Shown here: positions 16,978-26,070 of the stretch, one piece after another
How positions within the stretch are numbered: position 1 is the first letter of the stretch
Layout: every line of letters starts with the position of its first letter
Source: Corynebacterium lizhenjunii
GTDB lineage: Bacteria > Actinomycetota > Actinomycetes > Mycobacteriales > Mycobacteriaceae
Direction: 5' to 3'
Assembly: GCF_011038655.2 (NCBI RefSeq)
Contig: NZ_CP064954.1
Span: 1,922,001-1,986,000, forward strand
Length of the DNA: 64,000 bases
The notes under the pieces: model-generated
What the model was told of the DNA's origin: nothing
The model's input: the letters and a program-made list of their open reading frames with translations, nothing else
Database searches by the model: none
Program-made: the position numbers and the translations under genes

Positions 16978-17748
16978 GTGTCAGCCTTGGCCAGCCTGCA
17001 CATAGACCTCAACGCCGACCTGGGAGAAACCACCGCCGGCAATCCGGTTGCCGATGACGCCGCCATGCTGGAGATGGTGTCTTCCGCCAACGTGGCCTGC
17101 GGCTTCCACGCCGGCGAGCCCCACTCCATCGCCGCCACCCTGCGCGACTGCGCCGCCCACGGCGTCACCGTGGGCGCGCACCCTGCCTACAATGACAAGG
17201 CCGCATTTGGCCGTCGCTTCATCGACTACTCCCCCGCCGAGCTGGCCGATGAAGTCACCTATCAGATCGGCGCCCTCGACGCCCTGGCACGGGCCAACGG
17301 CACTGCAGTACGCTACGTCAAACCCCACGGGGCGCTCTACAACGCCATCGTCCACCACCGGGACCAGGCCCAAGCCGTCATCGACGGTGTCAAAGCCTTC
17401 GGTGACCTGCCCCTTTTGCTGCTCCCTGGCGGTGTGGCCGTGGACATGGCTGAAAAGGCCGGGCTGACCGTCATCCGCGAGGCCTTCGCGGACCGTAACT
17501 ACAACGCCGACGGCACCCTGGTCTCACGCACCCAAGACCACGCGGTGCTCCACGACCCCGCCGACGTAGTGGCCCGGGTCCTCCAAGTTGCCGAGTCCGG
17601 CTCCATTACCGCCTATGACGGCACCCGCTTGAGCGTGGACGCGCAGTCCGTGTGCACCCACGGGGACTCCGCGGGTGCGGTAGAGATGCTACGCGGCGTG
17701 GTAGCGCAGCTGGCCCAGCGCGGCATCGACGTCCGGAGTTTTGCCTAA
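16978..17748 (+). CDS. pxpA: 5-oxoprolinase subunit A (LamB/YcsF family)
   Basis: With PxpB and PxpC this cleaves 5-oxoproline (pyroglutamate) to glutamate using ATP. About 256 residues with the family blocks IDLNADLGE at the N-terminus, SSANVACGFHAGEPHSI around residue 40, and VKPHGALYN near residue 115 (metal/substrate pocket). A GTG (16978) is a possible start, but GGGAAGGA fits a TTG at 16987 better by spacing. Its stop overlaps the ATG of the pxpBC fusion (TAATG). First gene of the operon and directly behind the palindromic operator. Confidence 0.92.
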   Translation: MSALASLHIDLNADLGETTAGNPVADDAAMLEMVSSANVACGFHAGEPHSIAATLRDCAAHGVTVGAHPAYNDKAAFGRRFIDYSPAELADEVTYQIGALDALARANGTAVRYVKPHGALYNAIVHHRDQAQAVIDGVKAFGDLPLLLLPGGVAVDMAEKAGLTVIREAFADRNYNADGTLVSRTQDHAVLHDPADVVARVLQVAESGSITAYDGTRLSVDAQSVCTHGDSAGAVEMLRGVVAQLAQRGIDVRSFA

Positions 17749-19310
17749 TGCAAATTCATCCCGTGGGCACCCGCGCCCTGCTCATTGACCTGCCCGGCCT
17801 GACCGCAGTCATGGATTGGCACGCAGCACTCAGCGCCCAACCGCTCAAGGACCAAGTGGACTGCATTGCCGCAGCCACCACCCTGCTGCTAACCTTCGAG
17901 ACCCCCAATAGCGCCCGCGCCGCCGCAGAGGCACTACCGGAGTTTCGCCCCCAGGCCCAGCGCGCAGCAGAGCCGCGCACCGTAGACATCGACGTCCTCT
18001 ATGACGGCGAAGACCTTGAGGAAGCCGCCGCCCACGCCGGCATGTCCACCGAGGCCCTGATCGACTGGCACACCTCCACCGAGTGGTCCGCGGCCTTTGG
18101 CGGTTTTGCCCCCGGCTTTAGCTATTGCACCCCCGCCAACCCAGAGCGCGCGCTAAGCATCCCCCGCCGCGATACCCCCCGCAAGGCCGTCCCGGCTGGC
18201 GCGGTGGCCATCGCGGGCGAATTCTCTGCGGTCTACCCGCGCGTCTCCCCCGGCGGCTGGCAGCTACTCGGGCGCACCACCACCCCCATGTGGCAATCCC
18301 ACGCCCAACCCCCAGCCCTGGTCCAACCAGGCGACCGGGTGCGTTACCGCGCCGTGAACTCCCTGCCGGAGTTCATTGCGGATGACACCACCGCTAAGCG
18401 CGCCCCGGCACGCCTGCCGCGCATGGAAGTCCTCGACGCCGGACTGTTGACCGTATACCAAGACTTGGGGCGCCCGGGACGCGGGGACCTGGGGGTCACG
18501 CCTTCAGGTGCGGGCGATAGGGCATCGGCAGCCACTGCCAACATTGCCGTGGGCAATCCGCGCGGGGCCACGGTGCTCGAAAACATTGGTGGACTCTGCC
18601 TCAAGGCGCTAACGGACACCGTGATTGCGGTTACCGGGGCGCAGGCCCGCGTGCGGCTGGGAGATATGCCCGTGCACCTGGCCCGGCCAGTGCTGGTTAC
18701 CGCCGGGCACACGATCACCATTGAACCGCCCACCGTGGGCATGCGTTCTTACTTGGCTATCCGCGGTGGAATTGTGGCTGATAGCGAGCTGGGTTCTTCC
18801 GCCACGGACGTACTCTCCGGGCTGGGGCCGGCTCCGGTGCAGGCCGGGGACATCATTGGGGTGCTGCCGCGCTCAGCGGCCATGACGGATGCGCAGCTGA
18901 CCAACCCCCTGCGGGTGACTGTCCAGGGTGGTACCACCGTGGGCCGGCTGCGCTGCGTACTGGGGCCGCGGGATGACTGGTTTAGCCAGCAGTCCCTAGC
19001 CGCGTTCACCTCCACGGAGTGGACGGTAAGCCCAGACAGTAACCGGGTGGGCGTGCGCCTGCTGGGCCCCGACGGGCAGATGACCATCGAGCGCACCCGC
19101 ACCGGGGAGTTGCCCAGTGAGGGCATGGTGGCGGGCAGCATCCAGATTCCCCCGTCTGGCCAGCCGGTGATCTTCCTGCGGGACCACGCAGTGACCGGCG
19201 GCTACCCCGTTATTGCCACCGTTTTGGAAGAAGACATAGACATCGCCGCTCAGCTCCCCCCGGGAGCCCGCGTGCACTTCGATTTAGTGGGAGAAAACCG
19301 TGAAGATTAA
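17748..19310 (+). CDS. pxpBC: 5-oxoprolinase subunits B and C fused (KipI-KipA)
   Basis: 520 residues. The N-terminal 200 or so are the PxpB/KipI part (FGGFAPGFSYC, then RVSPGGWQLLGRT). The C-terminal 300 are the PxpC/KipA part (VYQDLGRPGRGDLGVTPSG, then GDRASAATANIAVGN). Fused forms are common in actinobacteria and relate to allophanate hydrolase (urea amidolyase) domains, which explains frequent misnaming. Together with PxpA it forms the ATP-dependent 5-oxoprolinase. The next gene starts inside its 3' end. Confidence 0.92.
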   Translation: MQIHPVGTRALLIDLPGLTAVMDWHAALSAQPLKDQVDCIAAATTLLLTFETPNSARAAAEALPEFRPQAQRAAEPRTVDIDVLYDGEDLEEAAAHAGMSTEALIDWHTSTEWSAAFGGFAPGFSYCTPANPERALSIPRRDTPRKAVPAGAVAIAGEFSAVYPRVSPGGWQLLGRTTTPMWQSHAQPPALVQPGDRVRYRAVNSLPEFIADDTTAKRAPARLPRMEVLDAGLLTVYQDLGRPGRGDLGVTPSGAGDRASAATANIAVGNPRGATVLENIGGLCLKALTDTVIAVTGAQARVRLGDMPVHLARPVLVTAGHTITIEPPTVGMRSYLAIRGGIVADSELGSSATDVLSGLGPAPVQAGDIIGVLPRSAAMTDAQLTNPLRVTVQGGTTVGRLRCVLGPRDDWFSQQSLAAFTSTEWTVSPDSNRVGVRLLGPDGQMTIERTRTGELPSEGMVAGSIQIPPSGQPVIFLRDHAVTGGYPVIATVLEEDIDIAAQLPPGARVHFDLVGENRED

Positions 19311-21039
19311 GACCGTCCTGATTGCTAACCGCGGCGAAATCGCCGTGCGCGTTGCCCGCGTTGCCCGCGACTTGGGCATCAAGTCCGTGGCCATTTACTC
19401 CGAGGCCGACGCCGGGGCCCTGCACACCCAGGTCGCCGATGAGGCCTATGCCCTCCCCGGCAACACCGCGGCAGATACGTACATGAATGTCCCCGCGCTA
19501 CTAGACATCGCGGTGCGCGCGGGTGCAGACGCCATCCACCCCGGCTATGGCTTTTTGTCTGAGAACTCCGAGTTTGCCCGCACGGTGCGCGAAGCCGGGT
19601 TGCTATGGATCGGCCCAGACCCGGATGCCATTGACTTGCTGGGGGATAAGATTGCCGCCCGCCGGGTGGCAGAAGAAGTTGGTGCACCACTGGCTCCGGG
19701 TACTTCTGATCCCATTGATGACTGGCAGGAGGCGCGCGCTTTTGCTGAAGAGCACGGGCTGCCCATTGCCATCAAGGCTGCCTATGGCGGTGGCGGGCGC
19801 GGGCTGAAGGTGGTTGATTCCATAGAGGACATCGAGGGCGCCTTCAACTCCGCCGGCCGCGAGGCCATGGAGGCTTTTGGCCGCGCGGAGTGCTACGTGG
19901 AGAAGTTCCTCACCCAGCCCCGCCACGTGGAGGCCCAAGTGCTTGCCGATGCCCACGGCAACGTCCGCGTGCTGGGCACCCGGGATTGCTCTACGCAGCG
20001 TCGCTTCCAGAAGCTCATTGAGGAAGCCCCCGCCCCCGGGCTGACCGATGCCCAGCGCGAGGGCATCATCGAAGGTGCTCGCGCCATTTGCTCCAAGGTT
20101 GGCTACACCGGCGCTGGCACGGTGGAATACATCGTCTCCGCCGATGGCACCATCTCCTTCCTGGAGGTCAACACCCGCGTGCAGGTGGAACACCCGGTTA
20201 CGGAGGCAGTGACTGGCGTGGACATTATCGCCGAGCAGTTCCGCATTGCCGCCGGGGAGCCCCTGTCCTTTAGCGAGGACCCGCAGTCGCACGGCCATGC
20301 CTTTGAGTTCCGTATCAATGCCGAGGACATCCTCAATGGTTTCGCCCCCTGCCCTGGCACCATTACCCACTTCGAGCCGCCGACGGGCCCGGGCATTCGT
20401 GTCGATGCCGCCGTGCGCTCCGGCTCAATTGTCCCGCCCTACTATGACTCGCTCATTGCCAAGCTGATCGTCTGGGGCCCGGACCGCGATACGGCCTTGG
20501 CCCGCGCGCGGGCGGCGCTGCGCGAATTCACCGTGGCGGGCGTGCGCACTGTGGTGCCCTTCCACCGTGACATGGTAGACGAGCCGGCCCTGCACTCCCT
20601 GGCCGAAGGCAGCGGCGTGTACACCGACTGGGTGGATAACAACTACCGGCCTTCTGCCGCGCTGCAGGTAGATAAGGTGGAGGCCATCTACACCCAGCGC
20701 CGCAATGTGGCGGTGGAAATTGACGGCAAGCTGGTGTCCGTAGGCTTGCCGGTGGAGCTCTTCCAGGCCTCCGCTAACCCGGCAGCGGGCTCTGCTGCCC
20801 CGGCCGCCGGTGGCGCGCAAGCTGGCGACGAGGGTGCTGTTACCGCCCCCTTCGAGGCCAACCTGGTGGCTTGGGAAGTCGCTGATGGCGACACAGTAGA
20901 AGCTGGCGATGCCATTGCCACCGTGGAAGCCATGAAGATGGAATCTACCATTAAGGCCCCGAAGTCCGGCACCATTTCCTTAGCAGCCAAGGAGGGCGAT
21001 CGCCTGACCCCGACCACGGTGATGGCAACCATCAACTAG
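19300..21039 (+). CDS. Biotin carboxylase fused to biotin carrier domain, oxoproline-linked
   Basis: 579 residues: an N-terminal biotin carboxylase ([20 protein letters not shown], Gly-rich ATP loop [25 protein letters not shown]) and a C-terminal biotinyl domain with EAMKMES (biotinylated Lys). It carboxylates biotin with ATP and bicarbonate. GTG start at 19300, overlapping pxpBC by 11 bp, so it is translationally coupled to the oxoprolinase. It is about as long as AccBC encoded at 47085 and clearly a paralogue. No carboxyltransferase is encoded alongside, so the acceptor is unknown. Confidence 0.88.
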   Translation: MKIKTVLIANRGEIAVRVARVARDLGIKSVAIYSEADAGALHTQVADEAYALPGNTAADTYMNVPALLDIAVRAGADAIHPGYGFLSENSEFARTVREAGLLWIGPDPDAIDLLGDKIAARRVAEEVGAPLAPGTSDPIDDWQEARAFAEEHGLPIAIKAAYGGGGRGLKVVDSIEDIEGAFNSAGREAMEAFGRAECYVEKFLTQPRHVEAQVLADAHGNVRVLGTRDCSTQRRFQKLIEEAPAPGLTDAQREGIIEGARAICSKVGYTGAGTVEYIVSADGTISFLEVNTRVQVEHPVTEAVTGVDIIAEQFRIAAGEPLSFSEDPQSHGHAFEFRINAEDILNGFAPCPGTITHFEPPTGPGIRVDAAVRSGSIVPPYYDSLIAKLIVWGPDRDTALARARAALREFTVAGVRTVVPFHRDMVDEPALHSLAEGSGVYTDWVDNNYRPSAALQVDKVEAIYTQRRNVAVEIDGKLVSVGLPVELFQASANPAAGSAAPAAGGAQAGDEGAVTAPFEANLVAWEVADGDTVEAGDAIATVEAMKMESTIKAPKSGTISLAAKEGDRLTPTTVMATIN

Positions 21040-21060
21040 CCGTCGGTTAAGGTGTACTGC

Positions 21061-21681
21061 GTGCTAGCAGACACCGTTGCTTCCGCCATCCGGGAAGCCA
21101 TATCCGACGGCGAATTCCAGCCCGGCCAGCAGCTCAGCGAGGTCCGGGCTGCGCAGCGTTTTTCCTGCTCCCGCAATACCCTGCGGGAGTCCTTTGCCAT
21201 GCTTAGCGCCCAGCAGCTGATCCACCGCGAGCCCTACCGCGGGGTCTTTATTGCCACTCCCGATGCCGCCTATGTCCGCGACCTCTACCTGGCCCGCGCC
21301 GCGCTAGAGCCCGCCGGGGTGGCGTGGGGGACGTTTGCTAACCCCCAGGCGCTAGTGGAACTGGCCCAATCCGCGCGCGCCTTTGCTGCTGCCGGGCAAC
21401 CGCAGCAGGTCTCAAATATCAATCAGCGCTTCCATCGCGCGTTGGTGGCCGCGGCCGGTTCTGCGTCCCTGGACCGCGAAATGTCCCACCTGTTAGCGCG
21501 CATGCGGCTGACCTTTTTGTTGCTCATCCCCCGCTACCCCGACATCCACACCGATCACATTGAGTCCAACGTGCGCTTGGCACAGCTGATTGCGCAGGAC
21601 AAGCGTGCCGATGCCGCCGATTACTGCCGCGCCTGCCTCCTGCAGACCTTGGAAAAAATCACCGGCCTGCTAGAAGGCTAA
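21061..21681 (+). CDS. GntR-family regulator, FCD subfamily
   Basis: 206 residues. The N-terminal winged helix (LADTVASAIREAISDGEFQP, then SEVRAAQRFSCSRNTLRESF) is followed by an all-helical FCD effector domain with a potential metal site (NINQRFHRALV ... HIESNVRLAQLI). The GTG at 21061 follows TAAGG by 8 bp; a GTG at 21052 is less well placed. Last gene of the pxp operon and the obvious candidate to bind TTGTTCAACAA in front of both arms, analogous to KipR at the end of the B. subtilis ycs-kip cluster (KipR itself belongs to another family). Confidence 0.88.
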   Translation: MLADTVASAIREAISDGEFQPGQQLSEVRAAQRFSCSRNTLRESFAMLSAQQLIHREPYRGVFIATPDAAYVRDLYLARAALEPAGVAWGTFANPQALVELAQSARAFAAAGQPQQVSNINQRFHRALVAAAGSASLDREMSHLLARMRLTFLLLIPRYPDIHTDHIESNVRLAQLIAQDKRADAADYCRACLLQTLEKITGLLEG

Positions 21682-21734
21682 GCGCACTACCCTGAGTCCA
21701 ATCTTGGTCAGCCCAGAGCCGGGCTCAGCAGCCC

Positions 21735-22517
21735 CTAGGGCACCTGGTAGTCCACATCCCGGGCATCGGTGACTAGCATCTTGCCCGGCTGGTGCGTAAT
21801 GGCCAGCTCCGGACACGAGTCCATAACCACCGCCTGTGGGGTAACCCCGCAGGCCCAAAACACCGGAATGTGTCCGGCAGGAATGTCCACGGCCTCCCCA
21901 AAATCCGGCTGGGACACATCCCCAATACCAATCTCCTCCGGATTGCCCACGTGAACCGGGGCACCGTGAACTTGGGGGTAACGGGAGGTCACCCGCACGG
22001 CATCCGCCACCTGAGCGGCGGGAATGGGGCGCATGGAGACCACCATCGGCCCGCCAAAGATTCCTGCGCGTTCAGTGGCAATGTTGGTGCGGTACATGGG
22101 CACATTGCGCCCTTGCTCGATATGGGCCAACGCGATGCCGTTATCTGCCAAGGCGGTCTCAAAAGTAAAGGAACACCCGATCAGGAACCCCACCAGGTCC
22201 TCGCGCCAGTGGGCCAGGGCATCGGCAGGCTCTGCTACCAACTGGCCTTCAGCAAAGACGCGGTAGCCGGGGACATCGGTACGGATGTCGCCCCCTGGCA
22301 GCAGCGGGGAGGAATACTGCCCGGCCTCCAGCACACCCACAATCGGGCACGGCTTGGGGTTGCGCTGGGCAAAAAGCAGAAAATCGAAGGCGTGGCGCTG
22401 CGGCACCGCCAACAAATTAGCCTGCATGAAGCCGCGGGCCAGACCCGCCGTAGAGCGCACCGGGTGCTCGCGCACATAGGCGCGCACCTGCGCCGGGGTA
22501 GAGGAAGCACCAAGCAT
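21735..22517 (-). CDS. DUF1445 family putative hydro-lyase (YcsI-like)
   Basis: 260 residues with the family segments MQANLLAVPQRHAFDFLLF, FLIGCSFTFETAL near the middle, and a C-terminal FWACGVTPQAVVMDSCPEL. These are DUF1445 (PF07286) signatures; members are annotated putative hydro-lyases and one relative is a D-glutamate cyclase, which makes 5-oxo-D-proline. That chemistry would suit this locus, since the neighbours handle 5-oxoproline. Lies 9 bp after the NRAMP-like gene in the same operon; convergent with the pxp arm. Confidence 0.88.
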   Translation of the reverse strand: MLGASSTPAQVRAYVREHPVRSTAGLARGFMQANLLAVPQRHAFDFLLFAQRNPKPCPIVGVLEAGQYSSPLLPGGDIRTDVPGYRVFAEGQLVAEPADALAHWREDLVGFLIGCSFTFETALADNGIALAHIEQGRNVPMYRTNIATERAGIFGGPMVVSMRPIPAAQVADAVRVTSRYPQVHGAPVHVGNPEEIGIGDVSQPDFGEAVDIPAGHIPVFWACGVTPQAVVMDSCPELAITHQPGKMLVTDARDVDYQVP

Positions 22518-22526
22518 GAGTGATTC

Positions 22527-23756
22527 CTATGCCCACAAGGCAGTGATGCCAGAGAAGGCACGCACACCAATGAAGATGGTCAACAGCCAGGCCACAGCGC
22601 CCAGAATCAGCAGCCACTTGGGGTACTTGTAGCCGCCCAGGAGGTCCTGGCGGCGCCACGCCACCCACATCACCACAGCAAAGCCCAGCGGCAGGATAAG
22701 ACCGTTGAATGCGCCGGCGAAAATCAGGAGCTTCTGCGGGGCGGTGCGCAGGATAACAAAGGCCACGGTGCACACCACGATGAAGACGATGGTGGCCAGG
22801 TTACGAGTGCGCTGCGGGGTGTCCTGGGAGGTGACGAAGGAAATCGAGGTATAGGAAGCACCAATCACCGAAGACAAACCAGCAGCAAAGAGCACCATAC
22901 CGAAGGCACGCAGGCCAATTTCCCCAGCAGCGTGGTAGAAGGCGTCCGCGGCGGTATTGTCCTTCGACAGCACTACACCGCCGGCCACCACACCTAGGAT
23001 GGCCAGGAAGAGCAGCACGCGCATAATGCCGGTAATCAGAATGCCCCACACGGAAGTTTGGGTAATGGACTTGACGTGCTCCGGGCCGGTGAGGCCATTA
23101 TCAATCAGACGGTGTGCACCGGCGAAGGTGATGTAGCCGCCCACCGTGCCGCCGATCAACGTGGTAATGACGAAGAAGTCCACTTCCTCCGGCAGCACGG
23201 CGTTCTTCAGGGCCTGGCCCACCGGCGGCTGGGAAACAATAGCCACGTAGAGCATGAGCAAAATCATGATCGCGCCCAGCGCCGCCACCAGGCGGTCAAG
23301 AGCAATGCCGGCCTTGCGGGAGACGAAGATAAAGATAGCGATAGCCGAGGCGATAACGCCGCCCCAGCGTGCATCCAGGCCCAGCATGGCATTAATGCCC
23401 AGGCCCGCGCCTGCAATGTTGCCGATGTTAAAGACCAGGCCGCCGATAAACACAAAGACGGCGATGACCCAACCCAGGCCCGGCAACACGGTGTTGCCCA
23501 GGGTATTGGCCCGCATGCCGGACACGGCCAGCACGCGCCACACGTTGAGCTGAATAGCGATGTCCACGATGATGGACAAGAAGATGGCGAAGGCAAAAGC
23601 CGCGCCCATCTGGACGGTAAAGACGGAGGTCTGGGTCAAAAAGCCCGGACCGATGGCGGAGGTTGCCATGAGGAACATGGCGCCGACCATGGCGCCGATG
23701 CCCTTGGGTGGATTCTGCGCGGACGGATTTTGGACCGTCGTTGTTTCTGCACTCAC
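22527..23756 (-). CDS. NRAMP-like transporter (YcsG type)
   Basis: About 409 residues with 11 hydrophobic helices. The first helix region contains FLMATSAIGPGFLTQTSVFT; true metal-transporting NRAMPs have the metal-binding DPGN at this position, so this member probably does not carry manganese or iron. It resembles the YcsG group linked to YcsF/YcsI/Kip genes. Inference: uptake of 5-oxoproline or a related acid. GTG at 23756 has GAAAGG upstream; longer in-frame extensions would cover the operator. First gene of the second oxoproline arm. Confidence 0.82.
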   Translation of the reverse strand: MSAETTTVQNPSAQNPPKGIGAMVGAMFLMATSAIGPGFLTQTSVFTVQMGAAFAFAIFLSIIVDIAIQLNVWRVLAVSGMRANTLGNTVLPGLGWVIAVFVFIGGLVFNIGNIAGAGLGINAMLGLDARWGGVIASAIAIFIFVSRKAGIALDRLVAALGAIMILLMLYVAIVSQPPVGQALKNAVLPEEVDFFVITTLIGGTVGGYITFAGAHRLIDNGLTGPEHVKSITQTSVWGILITGIMRVLLFLAILGVVAGGVVLSKDNTAADAFYHAAGEIGLRAFGMVLFAAGLSSVIGASYTSISFVTSQDTPQRTRNLATIVFIVVCTVAFVILRTAPQKLLIFAGAFNGLILPLGFAVVMWVAWRRQDLLGGYKYPKWLLILGAVAWLLTIFIGVRAFSGITALWA

Positions 23757-23812
23757 GGTAATTAGCCTTTCGTGATGTAAGTCGCACGGTTGCGATGCAC
23801 AGATTCTAAAAG

Positions 23813-23825
23813 GTTGTTCAACAAT
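23813..23825. promoter_or_regulatory. Palindromic operator upstream of the NRAMP-like gene
   Basis: GTTGTTCAACAAT contains the perfect palindrome TTGTTCAACAA (23814-23824), identical to the core in front of pxpA at 16928-16938; the shared block TTGTTCAACAATC is 13 bp. It sits 57 bp upstream of the GTG start, with a TAGAAT hexamer between. This ties the convergent arms into one regulon. Confidence 0.7.
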
Positions 23826-23884
23826 CTGGAAAATGAGCGTGCCCACGGGGGCACTCGCTACACCCGGTGCACTAGGTTAGAGGC

Positions 23885-24949
23885 ATGTCCAAACCCACCC
23901 CCGTCGACCTCACCACGCTCATTGGCAAGGCCTCCCGGACCTACTCAACACGCAAGGTGACCACGGATATGGTGAACTCCCGCACCCACGTGGCCATCGC
24001 CTTGTGGGACATCCCCTACAAATCTGCCCCGCACGGCAAACTCCACGGCTGGGTCATCTCCGTCGACGTCGCCGCCCACGCCAAACGCCCCGCCCGCCGC
24101 TTCGTGCGCACCGGCAAAACCATGGACGCTGACCCCAACCCGCGAGTCCTAGCAGAAGTCCACAAGGCCCTGCGCCACACCCCGCAGCGGCGCTGGATAG
24201 TGGTCGGACGCCGCCAAACTGGCCTGGCGGGACTTCTGCGCAAAGAAGGCTTCGCCGTCACCGGCTCCTTCGCCGAAGAAAACCGCGCCGGGGACCGCGC
24301 CCGCAACCTGCGCAAGCAACACGAAGCCCAGGCCCTTAAACGCTCCCGTAAAGCCGGCGAGGCCCCCGAAAAAGCCACCGCTGCCGTCGAAGCCCCACCC
24401 ACCCACTGGCTGCCCAACCGCTCCAGCATGCGCCGCCGCGGCCAGGAGGTGCGCATTGCCACCGATGCCTCCTCAGACACCCTCACCAAAGGCTGCATGT
24501 GCTTCGTGGCCTCCAACGGCGACTACCAGCTACGCACCCGCATGACCACCGCCGGCACCGATGAACTCGAACTCGAGACCATCACCATGGCCCTAAAATA
24601 CGCCCATCGCAATCGCTTCCCACGCGTGATCATCGAGTCCGACTCCGTCGCCGCCCTCGAAGCCGTGGACCACATCCTTGGCGGCGGCCAGGACCACAAG
24701 CGCTGGCGCGGGGTCTCCCCCACCGCCCGCTCCCGCTTCCGCACCGCGTGGAAGGACTACCACACCTTTGGCAAGGCCACCATCGGCCGCGTGCTGGGAC
24801 ACGCAGGCGACCCCCTCAATCAGGCGGCGGACCGCATAGCCTACCTAGGCTTGCGAGCCTCCAACCTACCCCAGGCGCAATCCCAGCCAACGGCCTGGCG
24901 CGAGATTGATAAAATCATCGCCCAACTGCCCGGCAGGCTCAGCCGCTAG
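23885..24949 (+). CDS. RNase H-like domain protein
   Basis: 354 residues. The first 180 have no family I recognise (basic, Arg/Ala-rich around residue 140-170). The C-terminal 160 form an RNase HI-like domain: DASSD near residue 192 (first Asp), ELETITMALKYA (Glu), IIESDS (second Asp), and GHAGDPLNQAADRIAY (His and last Asp). All catalytic acids appear present, so it could cut RNA in RNA-DNA hybrids. Alone on its strand between two oppositely oriented operons. Confidence 0.8.
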   Translation: MSKPTPVDLTTLIGKASRTYSTRKVTTDMVNSRTHVAIALWDIPYKSAPHGKLHGWVISVDVAAHAKRPARRFVRTGKTMDADPNPRVLAEVHKALRHTPQRRWIVVGRRQTGLAGLLRKEGFAVTGSFAEENRAGDRARNLRKQHEAQALKRSRKAGEAPEKATAAVEAPPTHWLPNRSSMRRRGQEVRIATDASSDTLTKGCMCFVASNGDYQLRTRMTTAGTDELELETITMALKYAHRNRFPRVIIESDSVAALEAVDHILGGGQDHKRWRGVSPTARSRFRTAWKDYHTFGKATIGRVLGHAGDPLNQAADRIAYLGLRASNLPQAQSQPTAWREIDKIIAQLPGRLSR

Positions 24950-24981
24950 CCTGACGGCCCAAGCGGCTAGTCCAGGGCCCG

Positions 24982-26070
24982 CTAGCTCACCTCCGGGGCG
25001 CAGCCAACCTCAAAGGTCTCATTGCGCGCCGGGTCCGCGAAGGCCACGTCCACCGCAGAATACAGCCGGGCATTGTAGCCACAGGTGCGCAAATCCCGCA
25101 CAGTGACCGTCACCGGAAACTCCTCCATGGTGCCCTGCGCGCAGAAGGGATCGCAGTCATTGATAAACGCCTTACCCGTCGCCGTGGCCGTCTCCGCACC
25201 CCACCTGGACCACTTCAGGTCCGTGACCAGGTAATTATTGTCCGCACACGCCAGGGAAATATCCTCTGGCCCCTCTAGCCCGGTCACTGCCACGCAACCC
25301 AAAATGGCCGTAGCCTCCACCGTGGTGGTCACGCCCGGGCCCACCAGCCCGTGGGCGTGAATCAGCTGGCCCGTACTAGGCAACACCGTGAAGCTGAGCT
25401 GATCCTCATCGCGAATCACCGTCACCGCCTCATCCGGGGCGCCCGTGCGGTCCGCGTGCGCTAGCTCATTGCCGCCAGCACCAGCCAGATTCTCGTAGAC
25501 CAAACGCTGCTGCTGGGAGCTCAGCCCCGGGTGCAGCAACAAGTGCAGGGACCCCACGCCCAGCGAACCGTACGTGCCGGTGGCCAGGCGTGCCAGGGCA
25601 TCGGCAGTAGTCGCCGCAGCCAGGGACTCCAGGGCGATAGCGGGGCCATCGGCAAGCGCAGCCAACTGCGGGCTCAACGTGCCAGTGCTGGCAGTATCCT
25701 GACGCAGTTGCCCACCAGCGACCTCATATTCCGTGGTCACCGTGGCCGTGCCGTCGGTATCCACCCGCTTGAGATACTCCTGGTTGGTCACGCCCGTATC
25801 CGTCGCATTAGGCTGGTTTGCCGATGCCTCCCCTGCCGCCTGCAGCACATCCACCGCCGTGGCCACGGGGGCCTGGTGGCCTATCACCGGCACCACCACC
25901 GCCACCGCAAGCACCGCAGCCGCCGCGGCAGCCAACCAACGCCCAGGCTTGCGCTCAGTACCCGTGATGCGTTCCAAACTACGCTGCGCCCGCGCCGATT
26001 CTTCCGCCGTCAACTCCAGCTCAGGAACCGGATTCGCAGCGGCCACACGGGCCATGATGTCATCAGTCAT
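24982..26070 (-). CDS. Membrane-anchored protein coupled to ECF sigma factor (CU044_5270-like)
   Basis: 362 residues: a short acidic cytoplasmic N-terminus, one transmembrane helix (WLAAAAAAVLAVAVVVPVIG near residue 45) and a long extracytoplasmic domain with several Cys in its last 100 residues (CVAVT, CAD, CDPFC, CGYN, GCAPE). Its ATG overlaps the stop of the sigma gene (ATGA), the standard layout for a sigma/anti-sigma pair. No zinc-binding HxxxCxxC anti-sigma motif is seen, so its role as an anti-sigma factor is inferred from position and topology. Confidence 0.7.
   Translation of the reverse strand: MTDDIMARVAAANPVPELELTAEESARAQRSLERITGTERKPGRWLAAAAAAVLAVAVVVPVIGHQAPVATAVDVLQAAGEASANQPNATDTGVTNQEYLKRVDTDGTATVTTEYEVAGGQLRQDTASTGTLSPQLAALADGPAIALESLAAATTADALARLATGTYGSLGVGSLHLLLHPGLSSQQQRLVYENLAGAGGNELAHADRTGAPDEAVTVIRDEDQLSFTVLPSTGQLIHAHGLVGPGVTTTVEATAILGCVAVTGLEGPEDISLACADNNYLVTDLKWSRWGAETATATGKAFINDCDPFCAQGTMEEFPVTVTVRDLRTCGYNARLYSAVDVAFADPARNETFEVGCAPEVS

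Noticed and set aside
22527..23756. Manganese transporter MntH
   Set aside because: The first helix lacks the metal-binding DPGN motif and the gene belongs to the oxoproline locus, so a metal-transport call is not supported.
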